From assembly GCF_000934545.1 (NCBI RefSeq), contig NZ_CP010554.1, forward strand, positions 868,001 to 932,000: DNA of 64,000 nucleotides, read 5' to 3'. This DNA is from Rugosibacter aromaticivorans (lineage in GTDB: Bacteria > Pseudomonadota > Gammaproteobacteria > Burkholderiales > Rhodocyclaceae). Below the pieces are notes generated by a model. That model was not told the DNA's origin. It saw nothing but the letters and a program-made list of their open reading frames with translations, and did not search any database. Made by a program: the position numbers and the translations under genes. Positions 8,792 to 17,525 of this stretch are shown in pieces; positions within the stretch are counted from its first letter, which is position 1; each line of letters begins with the position of its first letter.

Positions 8792-9859
8792 GTGTTGATT
8801 GAATGGGTTCGCTGTTTGGCACCTTCTTTTCTTGTAGTGCTTGCTGCGGCGGGTATCGCGCTTGGTGGCATTTGGGTTTGGGCCGGCTTTGTCGGGGTGT
8901 TGATATTGGTACTGGCGGATGGATTTTCTCAAACGGATATCGTTATCCATACGCGGTTTCCCGCCTGGTTTTATACCGCCGCGTTGTATCTTCCACTGCC
9001 TGTACTTTGCTTCCTGTGGTTTGTTTTTGCACAACAGATCGCTGCTGATGTGGCAACAACGAGTCAGCGCCTAGTCACCCTGGGTTCCGTTGCCTTTTTG
9101 ACGACACTGGGTGCGCTGCCTGCCGCGCATGAACTCTCGCATCGTAAAAACCGGATAGCCCAGTTGTGCGCGCGGATTTATTCGACAATCCTGGGTTTGC
9201 CCATGTATGACATTTACCATATTCATGGCCATCACATTGATGTGGGAACTGTGCAGGACCACGACACGCCAAGGCGAGGGCAGACGATTTACAGCTTTGT
9301 TTATCCCTCTCTTTATAAAAGTCTGCGAACGGCAGTGGGCATCGAGCGCGCGCGACTTGCCAAGTTGGGACACCGTATTTTTTGGTGGCGTGGTCGAATT
9401 TTTGAGTCGTTTTGGATGCTCACCGCCTGGTTCAGTGGGTTTATCTATTTTGCCGGTCTGCGCGGAATACCCTATTTCCTTATGACATGGCTTCTGGCCT
9501 GGTTGATTTTTGGCGGATTTAACTATACCCAGCACTATGGCTTGATACGCAAACCGGGCACAGCGATTGCGCCGAGACACTCCTGGAATCATCTCAAGGC
9601 GTTTAGTCGTGCCATAACCTTTGAAATTTCAAATCATTCGGAACACCATCTTGATCCGGATAAAAGGTATGAATACTTGCGGCCTGTGCCCAATGCACCG
9701 CAGATGCCTAGTATTGTGCTTTGTTTTGCTGCCTCATTCGTGCCTTTTATCTGGGAAAACTGGATCGTTAAATCGCGGTTGAAATATTGGGATTTGAATG
9801 CAGAGCCAGAAGAGCAGGTGCTTGCTGTGGTTGAAAATAGGCGCGCCGGTTGGCAATAA
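8792..9859 (+). CDS. AlkB/XylM-like membrane di-iron hydroxylase
   Basis: 355 aa integral membrane protein of the fatty-acid desaturase/alkane hydroxylase superfamily. Hydrophobic segments near residues 10-45, 63-83, 95-112 and two more before the C-terminal cytosolic part. Histidine clusters that bind the two irons: HELSHR, HIHGHH and NHSEHH, with NYTQHYG as in AlkB, CymA and XylM. It hydroxylates a terminal or benzylic carbon using electrons from a reductase; the ferredoxin-reductase at 13001 is the obvious candidate. Start is GTG at 8792 after a weak gcgagga. Closely related to the gene at 26119. Confidence 0.87.
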   Translation: MLIEWVRCLAPSFLVVLAAAGIALGGIWVWAGFVGVLILVLADGFSQTDIVIHTRFPAWFYTAALYLPLPVLCFLWFVFAQQIAADVATTSQRLVTLGSVAFLTTLGALPAAHELSHRKNRIAQLCARIYSTILGLPMYDIYHIHGHHIDVGTVQDHDTPRRGQTIYSFVYPSLYKSLRTAVGIERARLAKLGHRIFWWRGRIFESFWMLTAWFSGFIYFAGLRGIPYFLMTWLLAWLIFGGFNYTQHYGLIRKPGTAIAPRHSWNHLKAFSRAITFEISNHSEHHLDPDKRYEYLRPVPNAPQMPSIVLCFAASFVPFIWENWIVKSRLKYWDLNAEPEEQVLAVVENRRAGWQ

Positions 9860-9922
9860 GTTATACTTTGCTGAATTAAAAGAGTCACGTTCGCACTGCC
9901 AGTGACCTTATCATGGTTTTTG

Positions 9923-10642
9923 AACTAAACACCTGAGAGGAGACTCACCATGAATGCCCCCTTATCTGCAGACGCACTCAAGCAAGACAAACTGCGTCAG
10001 TTACTCAGCGACCTGGAAAACCGGGTCGTCGTCAATGGCCCGGGCGATATCGCGCTCGGCGCGCGTAACATCTACACGGACCCGACGCTGTTCGAGCTGG
10101 AGCTGGAACACCTGATTGAAGGCGGGTGGGTGTATGCGGCGCATGAAAGCCAGCTGCCCAACCCCAACGACTACTTCACCATCAACGTGGGTCGGCAACC
10201 CGTCGTCCTCACCCGAGATGCAGAGGGCAAGGTTCACGGTTTTCTGAACGTCTGCGCCCACCGTGGCGCCAAAGTGGTGCGCCACACCAAAGGCAACCAG
10301 AAAGTGCACCTGTGCATGTTTCACGGCTGGTGTTACAACTCGAAAGGCGAACTCATCAACGTCACCGACGAAGCCGACGGTGGCTACCCCCCTGGCTTCG
10401 ATCGCAAACACCTGGGCCTGACCCCGGTGGCTAAACTGGAAAGCTACCGCGGCTTTATCTGGGTCAGTCTCAACCCTGACGTGCCGCCGTTAAAGGAATA
10501 CCTCAACGGCTCGACCACCTTTATTGACCTGCTGGTCGATCAATCGCCGACGGGCGAACTTGAAGTGCTGCCCGGTGAGACGACCTACATCTACCAGGGC
10601 AACTGGAAGCTGCAGGCTGAGAATGGCTTGGATGGCTATCAC
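9923..10642 (+). repeat. 720-bp perfect direct repeat, right copy
   Basis: Identical to 7324-8043 (offset 2599 bp). It covers the RBS and first 231 codons of A4. The codon style of this block (C/G-ending) continues smoothly into the rest of A4, so this copy is the likely donor. Confidence 0.92.
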
Positions 10643-11341
10643 GTCAAAGCCACCCACGGCAACTACCTGATGACCGTGGGGCGGCGCGCCAAAGGACAAT
10701 CCACCACCGAAACCAAAACCTACGACATCTCCAAACTGGACAAGGGCGCGAGTGGTTTTTACGCCTTCGACCAAGGGCACGCCGTGTTGTACGCGGTCTA
10801 TCCCAACTATCAGGATCGGCCGAACTTTGAATTCCGCGACAGTTATTTTGAGAAGTATGGCGTCGCCCGCGCGGTATGGATGACCGAACGCCTGCGCAAC
10901 CTGATGCTGATGCCTAACGTCTTCCTGATGGATCAGATGAGCACCCAGATTCGTGTCTTCCGGCCGCTGGCGGTTGATCGCACCGAAGTCATCACCTACT
11001 GCGTCGCCCCCAAGGGCGAAAGCGCGAAAGCCCGTGAAAATCGTCTCCGGCAATACGAAGATTTCTTCAACGCCAGCGGCATGGCCACCCCCGATGACCT
11101 GGCCGAATTCCGCAACTGCCAGATTGGCTTCCAGGCCAAGGCAGCCCCCTTCAGCGACATCTCGCGCGGTCAGACGCGCTGGGAACGCGGCGTCAATGCG
11201 GTGGGTCAGGAAATCGGCGTTGAAGCCCGCATGAGCAGCACCCAGGTTGCCGACGAAGGCATCTATGTCAGTATTCTCGAGGAATGGGCCCGGCGCATGC
11301 AGGACATTGTACAAAAAGAGCTTGAAAGGAGTGGTCAATGA
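9950..11341 (+). CDS. Benzoate/anthranilate-type Rieske oxygenase alpha subunit (A4)
   Basis: 463 aa. Rieske ligands C102/H104 and C122/H125; iron site D228, H231 and H236 in GLDGYHVKATH. Length and motifs match the BenA/XylX/AntA group, which forms cis-diol carboxylates from benzoates. The beta gene overlaps its stop by 4 bp, and a PdxA-like dehydrogenase and a ferredoxin-NAD(P)H reductase follow, giving a complete two-component enzyme set. Strong G/C third-base preference compared with neighbouring genes. The substrate is likely a carboxylated ring, but this is inference from the family. Confidence 0.9.
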   Translation: MNAPLSADALKQDKLRQLLSDLENRVVVNGPGDIALGARNIYTDPTLFELELEHLIEGGWVYAAHESQLPNPNDYFTINVGRQPVVLTRDAEGKVHGFLNVCAHRGAKVVRHTKGNQKVHLCMFHGWCYNSKGELINVTDEADGGYPPGFDRKHLGLTPVAKLESYRGFIWVSLNPDVPPLKEYLNGSTTFIDLLVDQSPTGELEVLPGETTYIYQGNWKLQAENGLDGYHVKATHGNYLMTVGRRAKGQSTTETKTYDISKLDKGASGFYAFDQGHAVLYAVYPNYQDRPNFEFRDSYFEKYGVARAVWMTERLRNLMLMPNVFLMDQMSTQIRVFRPLAVDRTEVITYCVAPKGESAKARENRLRQYEDFFNASGMATPDDLAEFRNCQIGFQAKAAPFSDISRGQTRWERGVNAVGQEIGVEARMSSTQVADEGIYVSILEEWARRMQDIVQKELERSGQ

Positions 11342-11859
11342 ACGCCGTGAATGAATCCTCCCACCACACCGTGACAGTTGCCGCCTGGCACTCGGTGTTG
11401 CGCTTTCTGGGGCAGGAGGCCAAACATCTTGACGACAAGGACTGGGATGCCTGGCTGGCGTTGTATGCCCCGGATGTCGACTACTGGGTGCCGGCCTGGG
11501 ACAGCGACGGCACCCTGGTTACCGACCCGACGAAACATGTTTCGCTGATCTACTACAAAAATCGTGGCGGCTTGGAAGATCGCGTTTTTCGCATTCGCAC
11601 GGGACGCTCTGCCTCCAGCACGCCATTGGCACGGACTAGCCACCAGTTTCAGCTGATCGATCTCAGCGAGCCAGACGATGTCGTGTTGGCACGTACCAAC
11701 TGGGTAGTGCATACCGTCACCGAGCATGCGGTACGTAGCTATTTCGGCACGGCGCATTACACTCTCAAGCCACATAACGACAGCTGGCTGATCCATGCCA
11801 AGAAAACCATTGTCCTCAACGACCGCATCGATCAGGTTCTCGATGTGTTTCACATCTAG
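11338..11859 (+). CDS. Benzoate-type dioxygenase beta subunit (B4)
   Basis: 173 aa small subunit. It starts on ATGA overlapping the A4 stop, typical of translational coupling. BenB-like features are LDDKDWDAWLALY, VDYWVPAW, a DPTKHVSLIYYKNRGGLEDR segment and a C-terminal HAKKTIVLNDRI. It is the only beta subunit of this type in the window, so it could also serve the orphan A3. Confidence 0.88.
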   Translation: MNAVNESSHHTVTVAAWHSVLRFLGQEAKHLDDKDWDAWLALYAPDVDYWVPAWDSDGTLVTDPTKHVSLIYYKNRGGLEDRVFRIRTGRSASSTPLARTSHQFQLIDLSEPDDVVLARTNWVVHTVTEHAVRSYFGTAHYTLKPHNDSWLIHAKKTIVLNDRIDQVLDVFHI

Positions 11860-11873
11860 TCGGGTAGTATTGA

Positions 11874-12887
11874 ATGACGACTTCTCTACAAGAACGCCCG
11901 GCCCGTCCAGCAGTTGGTGTCGTTATTGGTGACCCCGCAGGCATCGGCCCCGAGGTTATTGCCAAGGCGTGGCTAGCTGGGCAACTGCACGCTGCATGCC
12001 GTCCTGTTTTAATTGGCAGCGCGGCAGCCATGGCGCGTGCCTTAGGTTTTATTGGCAAGACCGCTCAAATCAATGTGCTAACAGATCCTGCCACGGTGCC
12101 TGCAGGCATCGTTGATCGGGTGGATACACTGGATATTCTTGATACTGGCCGAATGGATGGTGAGCCGCTTCCTTTGGGCGAAGACACCGCTGTTGGTGGT
12201 CGAGTGAGTGCAGAGTGGCTTGACGAAGCTGATCAGTTGGCACGTAGCGGACAGTTTGCGGCAACTGTTATGGGCCCCATCAGCACCGGCTCAATGAAGA
12301 TGGCTGGCACGCTCGATAAGGTTGTGAGCGTCACGCCAGGTGAAAGTTATTTGCTTCTAGTCTCGGGGCCTTTGCGTGTGGCGCATCTGACCGATCACAT
12401 GGCGTTACGTGATGTGTGCGAGATCATTAGCCGGGATCTGGTGGCATTAACCCTGCGCAAGCTGGATGCGGTCATGCGTGAATGGGGAATTCCAAAACCA
12501 CGCATTGTCGTTGCCGGGCTAAATCCACATGCCATGGGCCGTGAAGATAGCGAACAGATCGCCCCAGCCGTTGCCCAGGCAAGGGCTGAGGGTATAGATG
12601 CCACAGGGCCGATGAGTCCTGATACGGTGTTCCGTCAGTGCATTGAAGGGCGTTTTGATATCGTGCTGGCCATGTATCACGACCAGGGACATATCGCGAT
12701 CAAAACCTGGGGATTTTCAGGCAACAGCGCCATCATTCTTGGCCCGCCTTATACGCATCTGTCGGTTGCGCATGGTACTGCTTTCGACATTGTGGGCAAG
12801 AATATCGCTGATCACACCATGATGCAAAGTGCGATTATCACAGGGGCTTATTTGGCAGCGGGCCGAGGCTTTCCATCAGAGAAGTAG
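11874..12887 (+). CDS. PdxA-family dehydrogenase (diol-carboxylate dehydrogenase-like)
   Basis: 337 aa, full length for the 4-hydroxythreonine-4-phosphate dehydrogenase (PdxA) family. GDPAGIGPE is at the N-terminus, TDHMALR and NPHAMGREDSEQI in the middle, and AMYHDQGHIAIK supplies metal-binding histidines. PdxA2/TphB-type paralogues oxidise and decarboxylate cis-diol carboxylates made by Rieske enzymes, for example in terephthalate degradation. Its position 14 bp after B4 and before the reductase strongly favours that catabolic role over vitamin B6 synthesis. The usual partner of biosynthetic pdxA (ksgA) is absent. Confidence 0.82.
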   Translation: MTTSLQERPARPAVGVVIGDPAGIGPEVIAKAWLAGQLHAACRPVLIGSAAAMARALGFIGKTAQINVLTDPATVPAGIVDRVDTLDILDTGRMDGEPLPLGEDTAVGGRVSAEWLDEADQLARSGQFAATVMGPISTGSMKMAGTLDKVVSVTPGESYLLLVSGPLRVAHLTDHMALRDVCEIISRDLVALTLRKLDAVMREWGIPKPRIVVAGLNPHAMGREDSEQIAPAVAQARAEGIDATGPMSPDTVFRQCIEGRFDIVLAMYHDQGHIAIKTWGFSGNSAIILGPPYTHLSVAHGTAFDIVGKNIADHTMMQSAIITGAYLAAGRGFPSEK

Positions 12888-13000
12888 TCCCGAAGGCGGA
12901 AGGGGACAGCCAGCAATAGTTGGTATTGTTGTTTTAAATCGCGGTGTTGTCTAGGCTGCTGGTAGACGGCTAAGCCCAGAGCAGGATAAAGGTTGATGAA

Positions 13001-14074
13001 ATGTTAAGTTTTTTCAAGAAAAAACCCAAGGGCCCGGCGACGGTGCGCGTCCAGCCGTTGGGAGTGGAAGTTGAGGTTCCCCAGGGTCAGAGCATGCTGC
13101 AGGCAGTGTTGGAAGCGGGTTACGATTTTCCGCATAGCTGCAAGGTGGGAACCTGCATGTCGTGCCGATGCCGTTTGATTTCAGGCAAGGTGAATGCGAT
13201 TCGCGATTTTTCGTATGTGCTGAGTGGCGAAGAGTTACGTGCTGGTTATATCCTCGCTTGCCAGGCAAAAGTGCCGGCGGGAACGCAAGTCGTTGTCGAG
13301 ATGGAAATTGACGTCGATCGTCCGCATCACGAGGTCGTGACGGCTTCTGGTGTCATTGCCTCTCAACAAGCCCTAACCCACGATATCGTTGAGTTAAAAA
13401 TTGATCTTGACCCTGCGGGCAGGGCGATTAGCTATGCTGCGGGTCAGTATGCCAGCCTGCGCCGAGCCGGGTTGGATCGCGACCGCGAGTATTCTTTCGC
13501 AACGGCGCCAGTCGTTGGCGGTGCGCGGCAACTGACTTTTTTCATTCGTCATGTTCCGGGTGGGGCATTCACTGATTGGTTGTTTGCTGAACCACGCGTT
13601 GGCCAGCCGTTGGAAGTTAGCGGCCCAGGGGGCGATTTCTGGTTGCGCCCCGAAGATGCGCCGCTCGTGTTTATCGCTGGGGGTAGTGGTCTGGCACCTA
13701 TTCTTTGCATACTTGAAGCGGCGCTGCAAGAAGGCAGTACCCGCGATGTGCTGTTCTTGTTTGGTGCACGTGCCCAACGCGATCTTTACCAACTTGATGC
13801 CATTGCGCGCATTGCCGAACAGTGGAAAGGGACATTCAAGTTTGTACCCGTGCTGTCCGATGAGCCATCTGACAGTAACTGGCAGGGCAGTCGTGGGCTC
13901 GTGACAGAATACCTTGTGCCCGCGCACGTGCCAGGGTTAGGTGCGCGCCACGCCTACCTTTGCGGCCCGCCGCGCATGATTGATGCCGCAATGACGCAAC
14001 TATATGCTGCGGGGATTCCGGAAGCGCATATTCACTATGACAAGTTCCTGGATGCGAGCAGTTTGCAAGCTTAA
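13001..14074 (+). CDS. Ferredoxin-NAD(P)H oxidoreductase (BenC/XylA-like)
   Basis: 357 aa fusion. The N-terminal plant-type [2Fe-2S] domain has C47-x4-C52-x2-C55 and C87; next is an FAD domain with the REYSFATAP flavin motif, then an NAD(P) domain with GGSGLAPI and YLCGPPRMID. This arrangement is that of BenC, XylA and XylZ, which deliver electrons to benzoate dioxygenase or xylene monooxygenase. It is the only such electron-transfer protein visible in 64 kb, against nine Rieske alpha subunits and three membrane hydroxylases, so it may be shared. It follows the PdxA-like gene after 113 bp, in which I see no gene. Confidence 0.9.
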   Translation: MLSFFKKKPKGPATVRVQPLGVEVEVPQGQSMLQAVLEAGYDFPHSCKVGTCMSCRCRLISGKVNAIRDFSYVLSGEELRAGYILACQAKVPAGTQVVVEMEIDVDRPHHEVVTASGVIASQQALTHDIVELKIDLDPAGRAISYAAGQYASLRRAGLDRDREYSFATAPVVGGARQLTFFIRHVPGGAFTDWLFAEPRVGQPLEVSGPGGDFWLRPEDAPLVFIAGGSGLAPILCILEAALQEGSTRDVLFLFGARAQRDLYQLDAIARIAEQWKGTFKFVPVLSDEPSDSNWQGSRGLVTEYLVPAHVPGLGARHAYLCGPPRMIDAAMTQLYAAGIPEAHIHYDKFLDASSLQA

Positions 14075-14100
14075 AGCAGGGTTGGATGGGATACCATTTG

Positions 14101-14118
14101 TACGAACGGTACGAACGG
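14101..14118. promoter_or_regulatory. Tandem 9-bp repeat upstream of the PQQ dehydrogenase
   Basis: TACGAACGG occurs twice head to tail in the 100-bp gap between the reductase and the PQQ dehydrogenase genes. It could be a regulator binding site; no convincing -35/-10 pair was found beside it. Confidence 0.35.
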
Positions 14119-14176
14119 CATCAAGAATGCTAAACGTATCCATGATTATTTAAATTCTGTAACGTGAGGAGATGTG

Positions 14177-15895
14177 ATGAAAGTAATTAAGGAATTATTA
14201 CGTGCCACCTTGCGGGTGGCTGTGGTGGGCGGTATGGTGGCGAATGCACCATTATTTGCCGCCACCGGACCGGATGATGCGATGTTGCGCAATGATGCGA
14301 AAACGACAGAAGATGTGCTGACCTACGGCATGGGCTATGACCAAAAACGGTATAGCCCCCTAGCAAAAATCAACCGCACGACGGTCAGCAAGCTGACCCC
14401 GGTGTGGAATTTGAGCCTTGACCATTCAGCCAATGCGTCGGTGCAGCCGCTGGTGATTGACGGCATGATGTATGTCACCACGCACAATGCAACGGTCGCT
14501 ATTGATGCGCTGACAGGCCGGCAAAAGTGGAAGACGCCGGTTAATTTGCCACAGGATGTGTATGCCTCACTTTGCTGTGGTGCGCAATCGCGTGGCGCGG
14601 CGGCCTATAACGGCAAGCTGTTCCGCACCACAGTTGATGCTCGTGTCATGGCGCTGGATATCAAGACGGGTAAGTTGTTGTGGGAAACCAAGCTGGCTGA
14701 CTATAAAGAAGGCTATGCGTTCGTGTTGGCGCCGCTGGTTGCGAATGGTGTGGTGATGGTTGGTAACTCGGGCGGCGAGTTTGGTACACGCGGCTTTCTC
14801 GAGGGGCTTGATCCGGAAACTGGAAAATCACTCTGGCATGTCTGGACGGTTCCTGCGCCCAATGAAAAGCATGGTGATACCTGGGCAGAAGGAGTTTATC
14901 TCAAGGGGGGTGCGCCTACCTGGGTTACTGGCAGCTACGATCCAGCGCTTGATCTGGTGTATTGGGGCACAGGCAACGGCGGGCCGTGGAATGCGAATGC
15001 TCGTGGTGCAGGCAAAGACAATCTCTATTCTTGCTCAGTGTTGGCAATACGGCCAAAAACGGGCGAACTTGTCTGGTATTATCAATTCACACCCAATGAT
15101 GCCTACGACTATGACGGCGTCAATGAGTTGGTGCAGTCTGAACTCAAGATTGATGGCCAGATGCGTAAAGTCATCATGCAGGCGAATCGTAACGGATACT
15201 TTTATGTGATTGACCGCACCAATGGCCAGTTGCTACGCGCTAACCAGTTTGCTAAAAAGTTGAATTGGGCAAACGGAATCGACATGAAAACTGGCCGACC
15301 GATTGAGTCGGAAATGACTAAAAAAGTGAAGTCATCCCTGGAGTCGGACGAATTCTATGAAGTCTGGCCTGGAGCCTATGGCGCAAAAAACTGGGCGCCG
15401 ATGGCCTTTGATCCCAAGCGCAATTTGGCGTATGTCAACACCGTGAACATGGGCATGCGTTTTAAGACCGTGAAGCCGGAATATCGTCACGGTGCCTGGT
15501 ATCTGGGCATTGAGATGGGTGGCTTTCCAGCACCTGAAGATGGCAAGCGCGGCGCATTGCGCGCGATTGATCCCCTGACAGGCAAGCCTAAATGGTCGAA
15601 TGAGCTCGATACACCTTATCTGAGTGGTGTGTTGGCGACAGCGGGTGATCTCGTTTTCGTTGGTTCGATGACGGGTGAATTCCTGGCGTTCGACAGCGAC
15701 ACCGGCAAAAAGCTCTGGAGCTTCCAGACGGGATCGGGTATCACCAGCTTGCCAATTACCTGGGAACGTAATGGTGAGCAATACGTCACGGTCGTCAGCG
15801 GTTCGGCTAACCTGTATCAAGCGATTGCGGCTGATCCTAACCTGGCGAATGTACCCGCTGGTTCATCGGTTTGGACATTTAAGTTGAGTAAATGA
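14177..15895 (+). CDS. PQQ-dependent alcohol dehydrogenase (quinoprotein)
   Basis: 572 aa from the ATG at 14177 (gaggag five bases upstream). A signal peptide ending near residue 29 (LFAA) sends it to the periplasm. The eight-bladed propeller carries tryptophan-docking motifs (ALTGRQKWKT, DIKTGKLLWE, DPETGKSLWH, DSDTGKKLWS). Vicinal Cys133-Cys134 (SLCCGAQ) form the ring disulfide over PQQ, and the DAYDYDGVNE segment has the catalytic Asp. Homologues oxidise primary alcohols with transfer to cytochrome c. The overlapping cytochrome gene downstream fits. It may oxidise alcohols formed by the membrane hydroxylases; no pqq biosynthesis gene is in view. Confidence 0.88.
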   Translation: MKVIKELLRATLRVAVVGGMVANAPLFAATGPDDAMLRNDAKTTEDVLTYGMGYDQKRYSPLAKINRTTVSKLTPVWNLSLDHSANASVQPLVIDGMMYVTTHNATVAIDALTGRQKWKTPVNLPQDVYASLCCGAQSRGAAAYNGKLFRTTVDARVMALDIKTGKLLWETKLADYKEGYAFVLAPLVANGVVMVGNSGGEFGTRGFLEGLDPETGKSLWHVWTVPAPNEKHGDTWAEGVYLKGGAPTWVTGSYDPALDLVYWGTGNGGPWNANARGAGKDNLYSCSVLAIRPKTGELVWYYQFTPNDAYDYDGVNELVQSELKIDGQMRKVIMQANRNGYFYVIDRTNGQLLRANQFAKKLNWANGIDMKTGRPIESEMTKKVKSSLESDEFYEVWPGAYGAKNWAPMAFDPKRNLAYVNTVNMGMRFKTVKPEYRHGAWYLGIEMGGFPAPEDGKRGALRAIDPLTGKPKWSNELDTPYLSGVLATAGDLVFVGSMTGEFLAFDSDTGKKLWSFQTGSGITSLPITWERNGEQYVTVVSGSANLYQAIAADPNLANVPAGSSVWTFKLSK

Positions 15896-16329
15896 TGCTG
15901 ATCACTCTTCGCTATTTCAAGCGCACTCTGCGTGGTTTGGCGCTGAGCGTACTGCTGTTGGCAGGTGGCTGTGCGCACGAGGCAGCCCCGACCTCAACCC
16001 AGACTGAGACTTTAATACCGCAAAACCCGAGCTGGCAGCCAGCAGTAGCCACATCGGTTGCGCCAGTGGTGGCAGGTGCTGCGGCTCCAGAGGCAATAAA
16101 GCAGGGCAGGCGTGTGTATGCCAGTACTTGCGCACGTTGTCACGGGGTGAATATGGTTAATACCGGTGCCTCGACATTTGATTTGCGCGAATTTCCGCTT
16201 GATCAAAAAGCCCGGTTTGTCCAATCGGTTTTACATGGCAAGGGGGCCATGCCCGCATGGGAAGGTTCAGTCACACCAGAAGAAGTCGAGGCTTTGTGGG
16301 CTTACGTTAGTACGCGTCAGACGCCCTGA
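15892..16329 (+). CDS. Cytochrome c lipoprotein, electron acceptor of the PQQ dehydrogenase
   Basis: 145 aa, starting on the ATGA that overlaps the dehydrogenase stop. A signal peptide with lipobox LLLAGGC indicates an outer or inner membrane-anchored periplasmic protein. A single heme c site CARCH lies near residue 80 and a distal Met candidate is in GKGAMPAWEGSVT, followed by EEVEALWAYVSTR, a standard class I cytochrome ending. The role as acceptor is inferred from operon position. Confidence 0.87.
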   Translation: MMLITLRYFKRTLRGLALSVLLLAGGCAHEAAPTSTQTETLIPQNPSWQPAVATSVAPVVAGAAAPEAIKQGRRVYASTCARCHGVNMVNTGASTFDLREFPLDQKARFVQSVLHGKGAMPAWEGSVTPEEVEALWAYVSTRQTP

Positions 16330-16343
16330 ATGATCGCAAATTG

Positions 16344-16386
16344 AGAAGAGGCGTGCGCTGGTTAGCTGATGCCTCTTCTTTTTTTC
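16344..16386 (+). terminator. Rho-independent terminator after the left catabolic operon
   Basis: Stem agaagaggc (16344-16352) pairs perfectly with gcctcttct (16371-16379), followed by a run of eight T. It lies 15 bp after the cytochrome stop. The remaining gap to 16544 shows no gene. Confidence 0.85.
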
Positions 16387-16543
16387 GGGGCCCTTTGGCA
16401 TCCACCCCGACCCTGATTCACACTGCCGCATATGAACGCTCAAAAACCCGACGCTGATGAAGCAACTGCGCTACAAGGCGGTCAAGCAAGAAACGCTTTC
16501 CTCACCGTAGCGGATGGTGATACGGCGCCCAACGTGACTTGCC

Positions 16544-17500
16544 ATGCTGTCTGACCTTCTTCTCTCGCTCGAACGTGGCGTTGCACCGCTAATCGCGCTG
16601 ATTGCGCTCGGCTTTATCTGGCGCAAAAACCCCCCCGGTGGTTTATCTGTCGTCGATACGCGGCGCACTATCAATGCGCTCGTGCTCTATCTGTTTTACC
16701 CCGGTATTGCTTATGACGTGATCAGTCGGGCACATTTTGGGCTCGAAGTTATTTGGGTACCCACATCGATCTGGCTTGGTTTGCTGGTGGCCATGGGGCT
16801 GGGCTGGCTGGTTTTCGCTCGCCCGCGTGCTCTGTGGGGTATAGCTGCCCCCGGGGTGGGTGCGCTACTTATTGCAAGTTCTTTTGGCAATATCCTGTCT
16901 ATGGGTATTGCCGTGCTGCAATCACTGTTTGGACCAGACGCTGCGCGCTACGCGATCTATGCCGATGTCTTGGGTATTTCGATTCTTTACTGGACCCTCG
17001 GTGCGGGCACGGCGGCTGTTTTGGGCGCGAAGGAACAGTCCTTTCATCTGGGTACATTTGCCCTGACTCTACTGAAAATGCCGCCAGTCTGGGCGTTTTG
17101 TGCCGGGTTGCTGGTTAATCTGCTGGCCATCCCCATGCCGCAGTGGGTGAGTGCAACAGCGCATTTGTTGGGACAGGCGGTTGTGCCCTCCATGCTGCTC
17201 ACCGTGGGTATGTCTATCTCGCTGGAAACAGTCAAGCGCTCGCCACGCATGATCCTTGCCGCAAGTGCCATCAAGCTCATTGTGATGCCGGCTTTGGTTG
17301 CGGCTGTTGTGCTACCGCTATTTGGCATGACTGAGGTGACTCAAGTCATGATCTTGCTGGCCGGCATGCCGACGATGATGGCGACTGTGCTGTTGTCCGA
17401 ACGATTCGGTCTGGATACAGAAATACTCGCTGCGGTGATGGTTGTTTCTACCCTGGGCTTTTTCTTTACTCTGCCGCTGATGGTGGTTTTGCTGCTGTGA
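16544..17500 (+). CDS. AEC family (auxin efflux carrier-like) transporter
   Basis: 318 aa inner-membrane protein with about ten hydrophobic helices and family signatures: an N-terminal YLFYPGIAYD unwound helix, SSFGNILSMGIAVLQS, an AVVPSMLLTVGMSIS stretch and AGMPTMMATVLLSERFGLD. AEC proteins export or import small organic acids. A second member lies at 60591; both flank catabolic blocks, so uptake or efflux of an aromatic or carboxylic acid is plausible but unproven. The start ATG has only a weak RBS. Confidence 0.85.
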   Translation: MLSDLLLSLERGVAPLIALIALGFIWRKNPPGGLSVVDTRRTINALVLYLFYPGIAYDVISRAHFGLEVIWVPTSIWLGLLVAMGLGWLVFARPRALWGIAAPGVGALLIASSFGNILSMGIAVLQSLFGPDAARYAIYADVLGISILYWTLGAGTAAVLGAKEQSFHLGTFALTLLKMPPVWAFCAGLLVNLLAIPMPQWVSATAHLLGQAVVPSMLLTVGMSISLETVKRSPRMILAASAIKLIVMPALVAAVVLPLFGMTEVTQVMILLAGMPTMMATVLLSERFGLDTEILAAVMVVSTLGFFFTLPLMVVLLL

Positions 17501-17525
17501 AAAAGAACAGGTATCAGTGGATTAA

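Noticed and set aside
10490..11338. 282-codon minus-strand frame opposite A4
   Set aside because: Shadow of the strongly G/C-ending codons of A4; no recognisable motif or RBS.
11874..12887. Biosynthetic pdxA for vitamin B6
   Set aside because: Operon position between dioxygenase and reductase genes favours a diol dehydrogenase role.
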